A stretch of 64,000 nt of DNA from Symsagittifera roscoffensis (lineage: Eukaryota > Xenacoelomorpha > Acoela > Convolutidae): contig NC_087064.1 in the NCBI RefSeq assembly GCF_963678635.1, positions 1,271,688 through 1,335,687 on the forward strand. The letters run 5' to 3'. The notes below the pieces were generated by a model that saw only the letters and a list, made by a program, of their open reading frames with translations, did no database searches and was not told where the DNA came from. Shown piece by piece: positions 1 through 10,211 of this stretch (positions are counted from its first letter, which is position 1; each line of letters opens with the position of its first letter). Position numbers and translations under genes: made by a program.

Positions 1-406
1 AGCGCCATGATCTGTCCATTCATCTCACCAGGGTTGTGGATTTCATCACTCAGCTTCACGCATATTATCCTTTTCACGATTTTCATATCATCTTCTGGCA
101 CCAGATTCGTTCTGACGTTTGAGTTGCATGATAATTCCCTGAATGGCTTCCTTGAAACCGCAATTTTCTCAAGTTCTTCACCACCTCGTATCTCCTGTAC
201 GTCCAGATTGTACGTTCCTGAAGATGGATCCGTCTGTAACTCCCTGTCTTGGTGCCTTGTCTTCTCTTCCGCCAATATCATGCACAGACTGTCTTGGTTT
301 TCGCTGCTCTCATCCGAGTCTTCATCCCATTCTTCACGCTCCCCGGACAATTTTCCTTCTCCGGTTTCTTCTTCCGTGAACATGGAACACTCCCCGGACT
401 CTTGAC
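1..406 (-). pseudogene. pol: Copy A pol: linker before integrase (partial)
   Basis: After the break near 407-430 the minus strand reopens in another frame. It encodes an acidic, Ser/Glu-rich linker matching residues of about 185-325 of the copy B integrase segment, including NQDSLCMILAEEK and PGEMNGQI. It stays open to the window edge. A short deletion relative to B, where B reads VEFKEEAEYLGLG, shifted the frame. The catalytic integrase lies off the left side. Confidence 0.75.
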
Positions 407-1933
407 CTAGTCCCAGGTGTTCAGTATCTTCTTTTCCCTAACCTTGGTCTGCTCCAGAATGTTTTCGGGGATTTTGTCAACTAGTGACCGCACGACATCT
501 TTGCTGTCAGTGACGCTTCCTCTTGAGGAGTCAGTATTGTTCACGGTTTCTTTTCTCCGAAGTATAGTGACTTCCGGTTCCTCTTGACCCTTCTCTTGGA
601 TCACGGGCTTCTCATCTGATAGTTTCTCGAGCAACCTCATTAAGTCATCATCTATCTGTGCAGTTCCTGCTTCTACATGGTTAAGATCATAGCCTTTTGC
701 CTTGAGCGTCTCCCTCACGATCTTCGACTTTAGTATTATTTCTATCGGAATCTTTCTGCTCTTCTTCAAAATGGTCTTTTCTGGAGGTTCTTTAGGTAAT
801 TCAGGATGATCTTCAATCGGTTTGCCTGATTTGTCCAGCCATCTCGTGCGTGGAAGACTGTCGTACGTTTCCTTGTCCATGAAGGAGAAGCCATCTTTGA
901 TTTCAGGTCTGTCTGCCTCTCTTTGCTCTTGTCTCTCATAGAACTCCGTCTTTTTACTCAAGCTGTCGGCATTCTGATGTTTATCTCGTGTTCTATGCTC
1001 AATTATCATGTTGTATCCGTCCAGGCGAACTATCCACCTCCCAATGTAACTTTGGTCCATTGAGTACGTTTTCAGCCAGCTCAGTGCCCTGTTGTCGACT
1101 TGCAGCTTGAATGGCTCGCTGCCTAGGTATGCCCTATATTTCTCGACAAAGGTAACCACCGCGAACATCTCTGCTTTCGGTGCTCCGTACTTCATTTCCG
1201 TGTCACTCAGGACTTTGCTCCCGTACGCTATTGGTCTCAAGACTGTCTTCCCATTCCGTTCTTGTTCTTGATGGAGAATTCCAGAAATCGCGACTACCGA
1301 CGCATCCGTGTCCAGCACGTACATCCCTTTCTCAGTCGGCATACCCAGTACTGGTGCCTCACATAGCTCTTTCTTTATTCTCTGGAATGACTCTTCTGCT
1401 GCGTTGTTCCACAAGAACTTCTTGCCCTTGTGTCTCATTAATTGTTGCATCGGGTATACCTTGTCCGCATAGCCTTTGATGAACTCTCTATAATAGTTAG
1501 CGAAACCCAGGAAGCTCATCAACTGGTGTTCTGTCTTCGGTGATTTCCAGGTTAGGACTGCTTCCACGGCGTCCGGATCAGGTCTGATGCCGTGCTTGTC
1601 CACCATCCTGCCCAAGTATTTTATTGAGTCCTTGAGTATCTCGCACTTCGATGGTTTACACTTTAGCCCCGACCTTTTCATGCATGCGAGCATTTCGTCA
1701 AGTCTCTCAATGTGGTCTTCCAATGTGCGTGTCGCTATTACCACGTCATCCACGTAGCACATTACCAGATTGCCATACTTCTTCGTCACGCCTATCAGCG
1801 CGTGTGCCATCAACCGCTGAAACGTGGCTGTGGCGTTGCAAAGTCCAAACGGCATCCGTTTCCATTGAAACAGACCCAACTCGCAGGCGAACCCTGTCTT
1901 GTCCCTGTCCTGCTTCTTAGTGGTACCTGCCAA
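407..1933 (-). pseudogene. pol: Copy A pol: RT palm, RNase H and linker
   Basis: This segment would copy element RNA into DNA and remove the RNA strand. Seen: MPFGLCNATATFQRLM (RT), catalytic YVDD, the connection LGFANYYREF, then RNase H with D in DTDAS, E in AEMFAVV, D in VDNRALSWL and D in NADSLS. A charged linker follows to the stop. The first codons are out of frame with the upstream RT part because one base is missing near 1,935; the interval is therefore a fragment of one gag-pol frame and not a gene with its own start. It matches copy B at 22,369-23,268 and 19,804-22,365. Confidence 0.9.
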
Positions 1934-2991
1934 AAGGCCGAGCCTAAATCAAGAGTCGTAAAAAATTTTGCATCACCTAACTTCGAGAGGCTCTCATCAA
2001 TCCTAGGTATGGGATAGGCATCCTTCACCGTGACGGAGTTCAGGTATCGAAAGTCACAACAAAACCTCAACTGGTCGCCTTTCTTTTTGGCCATCACTAC
2101 TCCACACGCCCACGGTGACTTGGATGGTTCTATCATGTCATACTCTAGTAACGTCTCGATTTCTTTTCTACACGCCTCCGATTTGTGTGGGGTCATGCGC
2201 CTCGCCCCCTCCCTGTGCGGTACCGCGTTCTCCTCAAGTTCTATTTCATGCTCAACAAAATTACAACACCCGATATCCGCTTTATGCCTCGAAAAAACTT
2301 CTTCGTTCCGCTCTAGTACGTCCTTGATGGCTTCGAGCTGTTCATCTTTCAGTTTGCCCCTCAAATGTTCAATCTCCGGCAGAACCGGTTTATCAGTTTG
2401 CATTTCATCTAGTTTGGGCCGCTCTGGAAAGTTCGAACAGCTCGACAGATCATCGTCTGTCTCTGACTTAAGTGATTTAACAAGACCTGAAGAATCTTTT
2501 ATTTTCTGCAATCGTCTCAAGATACAAATTTTGTCCCTATGATTGGGACAATCAACAACTTCATTTTGTTTTGAGTTCTCCGTTGTTTCATATCGGGTTT
2601 TAACCGGTAAAGCATATCCCAGTTTCCTCCCTCTCTGTATCGTGATCGGTATATCAAGAGTATTCAACAAGACACTGACGCAGAGGCCGCTCTTCGTTAT
2701 CGAGAAGGATCTTCCTAAAACAGCAGCACTTTGACTATTAGGATTCGGAACTATACACACTTGCTTGTTGTCACTTAGTTCATTGTAATTTTTCATCCTC
2801 AAGCCTACGATTGCCGCCTCATTCGCCTTTAGCCTCACCCTCCTACTCAAGAATACCGGTGCTTTGGTTTCATTTGCCCTTATTAAATTTACCGGTTTGA
2901 TTGCGTACCTCCTATCCGGGTTCCGTATCCTGAACATTGCGTTATTTAGATCAATCGTTACGTCGAAATTCCTGATGAAGTCTCTGCCCAA
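1810..2991 (-). pseudogene. pol: Copy A pol: protease tail, linker and RT fingers
   Basis: It opens with the end of the protease-like domain (LGRDFIRNFD), then a variable linker, then RT fingers and palm. Seen: a proline-poor RT entry (YDMIEPSKSPWACGVVMAKKK), FCCDFRYLN and the catalytic Asp motif TTLDLGSAFWQVPL. After that the frame drifts to nonsense (up to 1,810), because the one-base deletion near 1,935 moves the true frame into the next segment. Product and role are those of Ty3/Gypsy Pol. Confidence 0.9.
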
Positions 2992-3779
2992 AATGAATTG
3001 GTCAGATCGCTCAAGACTGCTCCCGTATCAAGTAACCCACGTAACTGAATCTTTCTGCCACTTATGTCTAGCACGTGCCCTGTCACATCTGCCTCTGTCC
3101 CGATGTGCATCGCATCTTCTTCAAGCATAGCGCAGAGTCCTATCGATCTCACTTTCAACTCTTCTTTCCCTGCGTAGATTTGCCCAATTAGGTCTTCGTC
3201 ACATGTTATCATTGTCTTGGTATAGATGTTTATTCCATCTATATTCAGCATCACCTCGTGTGGGCCATAAGCTTCAGTATATCTGTTGTCAACACGTACC
3301 GACTTGCTGCCCCCTCTCGTGAGTAGTGCTCTCAGCGTTCTAGAAGTCGTTTGTGAGCTTATACAACTCAAGTAATCTGCGTACACGTCAATGTGCATTA
3401 TTGTCTGGTCGCTCAGTTCGCTCAAGTTTCTGGTTACCTCGTGGCCGCCCACTGTGATTATCGACATTATTCTAGCCCCAATTTTCGATATGCCGAATGG
3501 CTTTCCCGTCACCATTTTTACAGTGTTACAATTCCCGGTCTTTGTTGAGCCTGATACAGCCTCTGGTGTTGGTTTTGATCCAGCTAATGCTTCGTTGAAA
3601 TTCTGTCTTTCGATCTCCAGCTTTAGTCGTTGCTCTATTTTTTTCGCAGCCAGATCCTGTTTCACTTTGGTAATTGCTTCCGTCGCCGCTTTCTCATAAT
3701 TTATCTCTAGAGAGTTCCCGGCTGCGGATTCTATCGCACCATTAACATGTGTTACAGCTTTCACTGTTTTCGTCGGCAA
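2958..3779 (-). pseudogene. pol: Copy A pol: pre-protease region and truncated protease
   Basis: A helical, charged stretch (KQDLAAKKIEQRLKLEIERQ) links Gag to an aspartic protease that should cut the Gag-Pol polyprotein. The active-site loop LLDTGAVLS is present and keeps its catalytic Asp. Directly after it copy A jumps to the sequence encoding ESDQFILGRDF, out of frame: about 187 bp that copy B keeps (the flap and second half) are missing. The protease cannot fold as drawn. Confidence 0.85.
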
Positions 3780-4612
3780 TTCCGCTCCGCCGCTAATGCC
3801 AACTTATGTTTGGGGTGACTCTGGTCATTGACCGCTTCCCAGAACAAGGGACAATCCATTCTGAAGTGCCCTTCTTGGTTACAGAAGAAGCATCTCGCTC
3901 CTATCTTGATGATTAAGCCACTATAGTACTCGTGTTCCTCCATCTGGCTCATGTCCTCCTCATCCTGTGCGTATCCTAGACTCTTCATGCCTTGTTTGTA
4001 TGTTGTGCAGTCAGCCACGTGGTGATCCGCCGACCCGCAGTTCGCGCATGATCTGCGCTTGTCCATGTCATCTCTAGGCTTGTACCATGACGACCTCTGA
4101 GGTTGGCTTCCCCCTTGCGTGTTTCTGTTTTCTGAATATGAGTATTTCTTGGGCTTCATCAGCATGTATTCCCGTGATTTCTGTCTCTTTTCTTCTGGGG
4201 TCGGTGCGCTGTCTTTCGACAATGTATAGTATGTTGCTAACATTGTTCTTAAGTCATCACTTTTTACCCCATCAATGAACTTTGAGGCAATGCTAAAGTT
4301 TCTTCTGTTTGTCGACTCCTCTGGGTCACTCCTTCTTCTCAAGCTCTCAAGGTCATCTAGGAACCGATCAATTGACTCATCGTCCCTGTGCCTTCTCTTT
4401 TCAAATCGCACCATCGCTTGGTGATCCTTCATGCCTGACCCGAATCGATTCAGCAATGTTTCGAAGATTTTGTCCGCGGTATCGCGTTCTTCTTCTTTCT
4501 TTGCAACCACGCATTTTAATGCCGTGCCTTCCAAGTTGCTGAGTATGGCTGTGCATGCTTGTCTTTCATCATTTAATTTATCTTGCTCTAGGTGTAATCT
4601 CATCACTTCCAC
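3761..4612 (-). pseudogene. gag: Copy A gag: capsid-like region and two zinc knuckles
   Basis: Gag packages element RNA. Seen: a retrotransposon Gag (capsid-like) region from MEVMRLHLEQ to about residue 115, then two CX2CX4HX4C knuckles, CANCGSADHHVADC and CFFCNQEGHFRMDC, separated by about 40 residues. The end (LALAAERNCRRKQ) is a frame error caused by a deletion of about 60 bp, with GCGG microhomology, relative to copy B. The upstream join to the N-terminal part is also broken near 4,620. Confidence 0.9.
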
Positions 4613-5877
4613 CCAAGCTTCTTGAAAGTTTTTCTTGATTTTCCGTCTCTCCTATCGCTCGAGTCAGTGTTCCTCGTGGCGAAGGCCTCTAGAGTCCTGT
4701 TCATCATCTCCCAAGTGCTTGCCCACGTCATGGCATCCCGACCTGCGTTGCTGTTAGCTGTTGAGTCCCCCGGACCACTCATTGTGTTTGATGTTCCATT
4801 TTTCATGATTGTTTTTGCAGCCGTTGGTGCTGTGCTTACCGCATCCCGGGTTAAAGGCAACGGTGTCGATTGCCGTTTGTTCCTTTGTGGTTCTACAAAG
4901 TCAACTCTGGTGCCTTGCGTGCGATCCGCTGCCGGTCTTTCTTGTGAGGTAGAATTTCTCAAGATTGCATCCAATTTCGCCTGTATTGCACACGAACTTT
5001 CGGCCTGATTCCTGTTCATTGTGTCTATTCTCTTTCCCAGGCTACTTAATTGGCTGTTGACATCATCATATCGGTTTTTCAACTGTTGCATATCTTTTTT
5101 GATGTTCTTGTCTCGTTCTTCATTGGTGGCATCTACCTTGTCCGACATCTGCTGGAGTCTCTCGTCTGTCGCCTTAGCCAGGTTAAAATAACTATCCAGA
5201 TACTCGTGTTTGTTGTATTTCAACTCTTTCCTTATTAAGTCTCTATCTTCCTCACTGTACTTTAGTTTCTTGTCGATCTGATTTAGTTTTGTCATCAGGT
5301 CGCCAAGCTCAAGAGTAGCTGTTTCATGATCAGCCGTTGTCTTGTTTTCGGCTGTCGCTTCCTTTCTGACTTGTTCTTCCTTTAGGTCGGCTTCTGTCGC
5401 GTTCGTGCTCACTGTCCCAAATGTTCGTGCTCTTTCAGTTTTTGATTCTTCGGCCGTGTTGTCTTTCGATTTCATTCCGACCATCATCGCCAACTTTTCT
5501 GTAAAAGATGTCTTCTTTACTTGAGAGTCGTCTTTCACCGTTTCTCGGGTATTGCCTGTTGTGTCTTCCAACGCGTCTATCGGCGAAAACTCCACGGTTT
5601 TTGGATTCTGATCTTCCATATGGGGCATCGGTGTGGATTCCGTTGTCTTCTTCTCCACTTCATCTACACTCTGGTCTGGTGTCTCTAGATCGATTTCAAT
5701 TGTGGGCTCCACCTGTTTGTCTTTAGCACCTTCTCTCGTCTTGTTCTCGGTACTACTCCTCGTGCTGACCATGCTAACTGAAAAGTTATCTTTTGTTTTC
5801 CTTGGGCCCATTGATGTCGTTCCGCGCAGCGACGAGTTATATTTCGTGTTTGATCCACTTGACCTTTTTTCGAGCAC
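4603..5877 (-). pseudogene. gag: Copy A gag: N-terminal and coiled-coil part
   Basis: A low-complexity Thr/Ser/Glu-rich N-terminus is followed by a long predicted coiled coil (from about LELGDLMTKLNQIDKKLK) and a Gln/Asn/Ser-rich stretch, matching copy B gag. The Met of MGPR is conserved as MGPK in B and is a good candidate start; upstream of it copy A has an in-frame TAG at codon 3 of the B-type start. The end (FKKLGWK) is a frame error: about 40 bp encoding PKEFKDDSDGCIDT in B are missing. Confidence 0.8.
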
Positions 5878-6151
5878 CGGTACCCTACTCTATCTCATTA
5901 TTTCTATTTACAATTGCTCTTATTTACAATATTATTATATACACAATTCTATTCTAAGAATAAAATCTATTATGAAACTTTTTTTTTTTTAAAGAAATAT
6001 ACAACGTGATAAAAACCTTGTTCCCAGTTCTCTTTCAAAACCTTTCGAGAAACTTTCTTTATTTGTGGTCTCAACCGTACCGGGTTCCGACTAGTATTGT
6101 TCTGTTCTAATTCTGTCTTAAAACACTTATTGTAATTTTACTTCAATTTTT
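5878..6151. other. Copy A leader between gag and satellite
   Basis: AT-rich untranslated leader, collinear with 27,571-27,795 of copy B. It holds a T10 run and no open frame that is shared by both copies. Confidence 0.5.
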
Positions 6152-6990
6152 ATACCGTCCCAAGACTTCCAGTTACCGTCCCTACTCTTCTTTGTACCGT
6201 CCCAGGCTTCTTTCTACTGTCCCAAGACTGTTCGGTACTGTCCCAGTACTTTCCGTCAGTGTCCCAAGACCCCTGTCCTGAGAGTACTATCCCAGGACCA
6301 CTGTCCCAGGACTGTCCCAAGAGTACTGCCCCAAGGTTAGTGTCCCAAGACTACTGTCCCAAGACTAGTGTCCCAAGGCTAGTGTACCAAGACTGCTGTC
6401 CCAAGACTACTGTCCCAAGGCTAGTGTCCCAAGACGACTGTCCCAAGCTACTGTCCCAAGGCTAGTGTCCCAAGACCACTGTCCCAAGACTACTGTCCCA
6501 AGGCTAGTGTCCCAAGACTACTGTCCCAAGGCTAGTGTCCCAAGACCACTGTCCCAAGACCACTATCCCAAGACCACTGTCCCAAGGCTAGTGTCCCAAG
6601 AGCACTGTCCCAAGACCACTGTCCCAAGACCACTGTCCCAAGACCCCTGTCCCAAGACCACTGTCCCAAGACCACTGTCCCAAGACCACTGTCCCAAGGC
6701 TAGTGTCCCAAGACCACTGTCCCAAGACCACTGTCCCAAGACCACTGTCCCTAGACCACTGTCCCAAGACCGTACCGTCCCAAGACTGTACTGTTCAAGG
6801 CTGTACTGTCCCAAGACTGTACCAAGACTGCTCTGGTCCAAGACTGTCCCAGGACTGCACTGTCCCAAGACTGTCCCCAGACTGGACTGTCCCAAGACTT
6901 CTTTGGCGCTGTCCCAAGACTTCTTTGGCACTGTCCCAAGACTTCCTTGGCACTGTCCCAAGACTTCTCTGGTACTGTCCCAAGACTGCT
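6152..6990. repeat. 14-bp satellite (ACTGTCCCAAGACY) in copy A leader
   Basis: About 840 bp built from a unit of roughly 14 bp, with the core GTCCCAAGAC and variable flanks (ACC, ACT, GCTAGT). Because the unit is not a multiple of three and has no stop in the common variants, both strands are open in several frames, giving repetitive translations such as CPKTTVPRPLSQD. I do not regard these as genes. The left-end units near gag's far side (TTCTTTGGCRCTGTCCCAAGAC) are also found at the equivalent end in copy B, while the middle units differ, as expected if arrays expand separately. Confidence 0.9.
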
Positions 6991-7630
6991 GACAAGTGTC
7001 TGAGCGGTGGGACCTCTTTCCTCTCGGTTATGGGGACTTCTTGATTCACTGTACCTTGTACCACCACTCAAGCTCTAGTAAAATTTTCCCAAAAACCCTC
7101 TCTTAAAGGCCAAATGCTGACCCCTTTTTTTTTTTTAGTTACCTCTTTTTCAATGTTCCAAGCAACTTGAAACCAAAACCTGTGCGCAGGTATCTTGTGA
7201 TCACCTGTTTGTGTAAAAACTAAACACAAATCCTCACCAAAATGCAACAAAAATTCTAAGCCAGAAAAAGTAATAAAAACAGATAGATGAACCCACCTAA
7301 AATTCAAAGGTGACAAATGTCTACCTTTTGTCGAAAAGAAAATTGCCTGGTACCTAATTGCCACGCGTTTTCCTCCCCCAACTAATAATCTTATTGGGTA
7401 TCACCAGAATTGTCTATGTCCGTTCCCCCCTACCAATCCGACCAGGGTACCTGCCTTAACTCGAGTTTAAATTTCGAAATCCACCTATTATTACCAACGC
7501 GTGTTAATTAATGACTAATGTAACTAAATCAACGATGTCGATTAATTAGTTACTCTAGTTTCCCTCCTTTTTACAATTTGCATCCGCCAACCTCTAACCT
7601 AACCAGCCCCCCTTCTAACCTCCCCCCTTT
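6991..7630. other. Copy A leader between satellite and LTR block
   Basis: The part 6,991-7,245 aligns with 28,541-28,796 of copy B (shared CAGGTATCTTGTGATCACCTGTT). The part 7,246-7,630 is absent from B. The LTR end and primer-binding site should lie here or just to the right, but I could not place them. No coding signal is seen. Confidence 0.5.
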
Positions 7631-7856
7631 TTAGCCCCCTTCTTAAGCCTAAAATTACCTTATGCGCCGGGTGCTAAACCTCTCAAGAGAAAACCGTAGA
7701 CCTGTCTCCAGCCCTGCTTAAGTAAAAACGTTCCTCAAAACCGGTGGATTTCGCTTATCCAATTTTACACTTATCTCCTATAATGTAATGTGGATTTTAA
7801 CGATACCCGTTCTGCCTAACTTGAGAACTCGAGAACTGCCAAATCCTTCTTGGCTA

Positions 7857-8000
7857 CTTTCCCACTCGACTGGTCACCTCTTCCAGTCCAGTCTCCTATT
7901 GGTTCAGCTCAAGTGCTCCTGAACCACTTTCCCACTCGGCTGGTCACCTCTTCCAGTCAAGTCTCCTTGTTGTCCAGCTAAGTTCCAAGCTATCTGAAAG
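7857..8000 (-). repeat. 70-bp tandem duplication in middle LTR
   Basis: Two copies of a module starting CCCACTCGACTGG (7,861) and CCCACTCGGCTGG (7,931), each followed by TCACCTCTTCCAGTC, lie exactly 70 bp apart. The same pair occurs in the right LTR at the same spacing, so the duplication predates the two copies. Position and size resemble the duplicated enhancers of retroviral LTRs; that role is inference. Confidence 0.75.
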
Positions 8001-8102
8001 CCCTTGACAACGCCCCACACTCGGGCACTTTATTGAGGTTACTGGGTTAAATTGCTAGGTTGATCGAAACGATCGAACTTGTAAAACAGTATGGGTATAC
8101 TA

Positions 8103-8117
8103 TTTATTAATATAAAG
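8103..8117 (-). promoter_or_regulatory. Possible LTR polyadenylation/TATA segment
   Basis: The sense (minus) strand reads TTTATATTAATAAATA here, which contains both a TATA-like run and the polyadenylation hexamer AATAAA (8,103-8,108). LTRs carry promoter and polyadenylation signals, so the position is reasonable, but AT-rich text gives such matches by chance. The right LTR has lost the exact AATAAA. Confidence 0.35.
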
Positions 8118-8365
8118 GTTTGATCCAACTAATCTGGTGTCAAAGTCACTGTCTTTTTTCGTTTTATGGTTTTCGTTCCTTTTTCTATTCTTTTTTGGTT
8201 TTTGTTTCGCTTTTTGTCTTTTTGCTCGTGTTTTTGTCCCCCTAGTTGCCCCCCTTTACTCGGTTAGCTAAGCCTCGTTCGGAGAGCGTGAAGGTTAGCA
8301 CGTTCCTGCCGAACCGTACCACCGGTACTCTAGAATGGGCATGCAGCCCGAAGCTGTCTCAAGTG

Positions 8366-8376
8366 GGTTCGACTCC
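8366..8376 (+). promoter_or_regulatory. B-box-like motif GGTTCGACTCC in middle LTR
   Basis: This is a perfect match to the tRNA/Pol III B-box consensus GGTTCRANTCC. It is kept in the right LTR at 29,533-29,543. No matching acceptor or T stem surrounds it and no clear A box lies upstream, so it is not a tRNA gene. It may be a Pol III or TFIIIC element, or chance. Confidence 0.35.
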
Positions 8377-9324
8377 GTAGTCTTGATGTCGTAAACACCC
8401 AGGAGCGCCATAAAAACACTATGTAACATTCGTCTACTGTAGTCACACATGAGGCTTAAGAAAAATAGGCCCTATAACCATTGGCTCAAGAGTCAGGGAC
8501 ACTATCTCTTGTGTTTTTCTACCTCAAATCAGTCGGAGCCAATTCGGTTCGCTTGTGACATGAGACTACGACCCGTTACAGCTTTAGGCTACTACCAAAA
8601 TATCCCCCACTCTAGAAATAAGAACGTCCCCATACTCAGGTCTCTAGATACCCAAAATACATGAACGCCGTTAAAAGCCGGGTCGGAACAATCCGTTAAG
8701 TTACTTTTTATTAGACAGTGGAACTTTGATCCATTTCAGATGGATCAACCTAAAACTCGCCTTACCTCAACATAACAATCATAAAACACACTCTAGAAAT
8801 TTAAATTGGGTACTCACATCGTAGCACGCTCAAGAACTGAGAGTAATTAAGTTAGTAAACAACTCGAGAATTAAATAATGTAACTAAATGAGTTTAATGT
8901 TTATCAGTTTCAATAACAGGACCAAGTTTGAACTCTAGAGTATGGTTTCTCGTGAACCATTGGGACACTCAAGCTGTCCACCTTTCCATCGAAGGTTCAC
9001 TCTAGTCCAGTTTGAATAATAGTCCAGTCGAGCAATAATAGTCCAGTTCTCGGGAATACGCTTCCTTCTGTTTCAGATAGGACAGCTCTACTCTAGTTTT
9101 ATTGTGACGGAAATTGCGAATGGCAATTTCCTACTGCTTTATCTGGCAACTTTCCCGCGATTGTTACTCGATCGTTCTGATTTCTCTTTTTCGGTTTTCA
9201 GTTATCGCGAGAAAATTGTGCATGACAGGCTCCATTCGAATTTTTGAAAAATCAAATTTCACTCCAAAATTAAGCGTTCTTGTTTTTCTCAAGGTCAAAC
9301 TTCCAAATATGACCGACTGGCACA

Positions 9325-9698
9325 TACTCCCCGGCATCAAGATCGATGTCCTCATCGCGTGCTGTCGACTGTCAGTGAGTCCCAGAAGCCCGAGTGTTAC
9401 TCAAGGTACAGTGCCAGTGGTCATTTACAGAAGTTTGCAGCAGACTTAAGTTTATCTACCTTCCAAAATTCACAACCATAAAAAAATTTCACACTATCGC
9501 TAAACAGCAATCAAAATCTGCACACACCTGCACCTATGAATTCTCGCTTTTTAAGCTGGTAATTTAAAATTTCTTTTGTCCTATTCAATCAGGAAATTGT
9601 CATGCAGCATTTTGATTTTTATAATAGATCTAGCATATTAATAACAATATCTCATTTGTTAAAATTTCTTTTTCGTGAACCCAGATTTCATCAAGACT
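9325..9698 (-). other. Probable 3' untranslated end of copy B
   Basis: It lies between the ORF3 stop and the LTR start. It is AT-rich with no open frame of note. The last bases before the LTR (sense GCCGGGGAGTA) are purine-rich and could be the polypurine tract that primes plus-strand DNA. That reading depends on the shared-LTR model. Confidence 0.4.
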
Positions 9699-10205
9699 CT
9701 AGAATTTTCCTTTTGAGCCAACGGCCCACCTCGTGTTCTTCGCCCTCGAGGTACCCGACCCAGATATTTTTGACACTGTGATCTGTTTCAATTGTGCCTC
9801 TTCGTCATCGTAGCTGATCACAATCTCCTCCCAAGCCTTCAGCTGTTCATAGGATCGCATCCATTCCCTTTGCTCTTGCAATCTCTTCGGTTGATTCGGT
9901 AAGCTCTTCACCTTCGACTCCCGGTTCAAACAGAAGGAATTATGAAGACTCAGGCTTACATTCTTCGCCAGGTTCTCCTCCAGTATCGACTCCCTCGCTC
10001 TAGTGTTGTCTCTGGATACTCTACCCACTCTTTTCCACCCCGTCGTGATCGCATTTCGATGGGTCAGCAGAGGTCTCTTGAAGGCATCTGGTCCTATCTC
10101 GGCCTGGAATTGTCGATATTCCTTTTGATGTTTCCTCATGTGATCCTTCGTCACCACATATAACCAGGATGTTAACGTCGCGGGAAACCAAGGAAAGAAT
10201 CTCAA
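9699..10205 (-). CDS. ORF3 segment 10 (C-terminal end)
   Basis: It follows an in-frame TGA at 10,212-10,214 and remains in the same frame, so it is the natural C-terminus of the long ORF3 product. The protein is basic and rich in Arg, Gln and Glu, with helical stretches (QEQREWMRSYEQLKAWEE) and no domain I recognise. It ends ...AVGSKGKF at a normal stop, after which coding character ceases. Confidence 0.55.
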   Translation of the reverse strand: MRFFPWFPATLTSWLYVVTKDHMRKHQKEYRQFQAEIGPDAFKRPLLTHRNAITTGWKRVGRVSRDNTRARESILEENLAKNVSLSLHNSFCLNRESKVKSLPNQPKRLQEQREWMRSYEQLKAWEEIVISYDDEEAQLKQITVSKISGSGTSRAKNTRWAVGSKGKF

Positions 10206-10211
10206 GCGGCT

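Larger units (their letters stand above)
1..9324 (-). mobile_element. Gypsy copy A, giant Ty3/Gypsy LTR retrotransposon (3' part outside window)
   Basis: Seen: in order on the minus strand, a 5' LTR (to 9,324), a leader with a 14-bp satellite, gag with two zinc knuckles, protease remnant, RT and RNase H, then the linker before integrase, cut by the window edge. The same order and closely similar proteins recur in copy B at 19.8-29.7 kb. Copy A is dead: deletions break it near 4,620 (about 40 bp), 3,775 (about 60 bp), 3,010 (about 187 bp, inside protease) and 430, with a one-base frameshift near 1,935. Whether A also had the ORF2 and ORF3 cargo of copy B cannot be seen here. RT-RNaseH-IN order is known of Ty3/Gypsy; the copy B alignment gives the lesion sizes. 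Confidence 0.9.
7631..9324 (-). repeat. Middle LTR (5' LTR of A, probably 3' LTR of B)
   Basis: Most of this block matches 28,797-29,673. The shared right end reads GACTGGCACA on the plus strand, so the sense strand begins TGTGCCAGTCGG, a TG start as expected of an LTR. Just before that start the sense strand is purine-rich (GGGGAGTA), a possible polypurine tract for copy B. The left boundary is uncertain because both copies share their leaders, and I could not identify a primer-binding site. The block contains a 70-bp tandem duplication, a sense AATAAA, a B-box-like motif and three TAGTCCAGT repeats near 8,999-9,050 that the right LTR lacks. Confidence 0.65.

Noticed and set aside
2030-2542. 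A 170-codon plus-strand frame, nearly repeated at 23,434-23,946
   Set aside because: It lies antisense to pol; its similarity between copies follows from pol similarity. Composition is that of a reverse complement shadow.
6152-6990. A CRISPR array
   Set aside because: Units of about 14 bp abut directly without unique spacers, and the setting is a eukaryotic retrotransposon leader.
6259-7071. Several long open frames on both strands with CPKT/VPRP or LGQ/SWDS repeats, also at 28,000-28,621
   Set aside because: They arise because the 14-bp satellite has no stop in most frames; all frames on both strands are open and none is specially conserved.
8340-8385. A tRNA gene around the GGTTCGACTCC motif
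   Set aside because: The bases around it do not form a T stem or acceptor stem, and no convincing A box is present.
9114-9449. 111-codon plus-strand frame in the LTR and 3' end region
   Set aside because: It crosses the LTR boundary, is opposite to the element, and lacks protein features.
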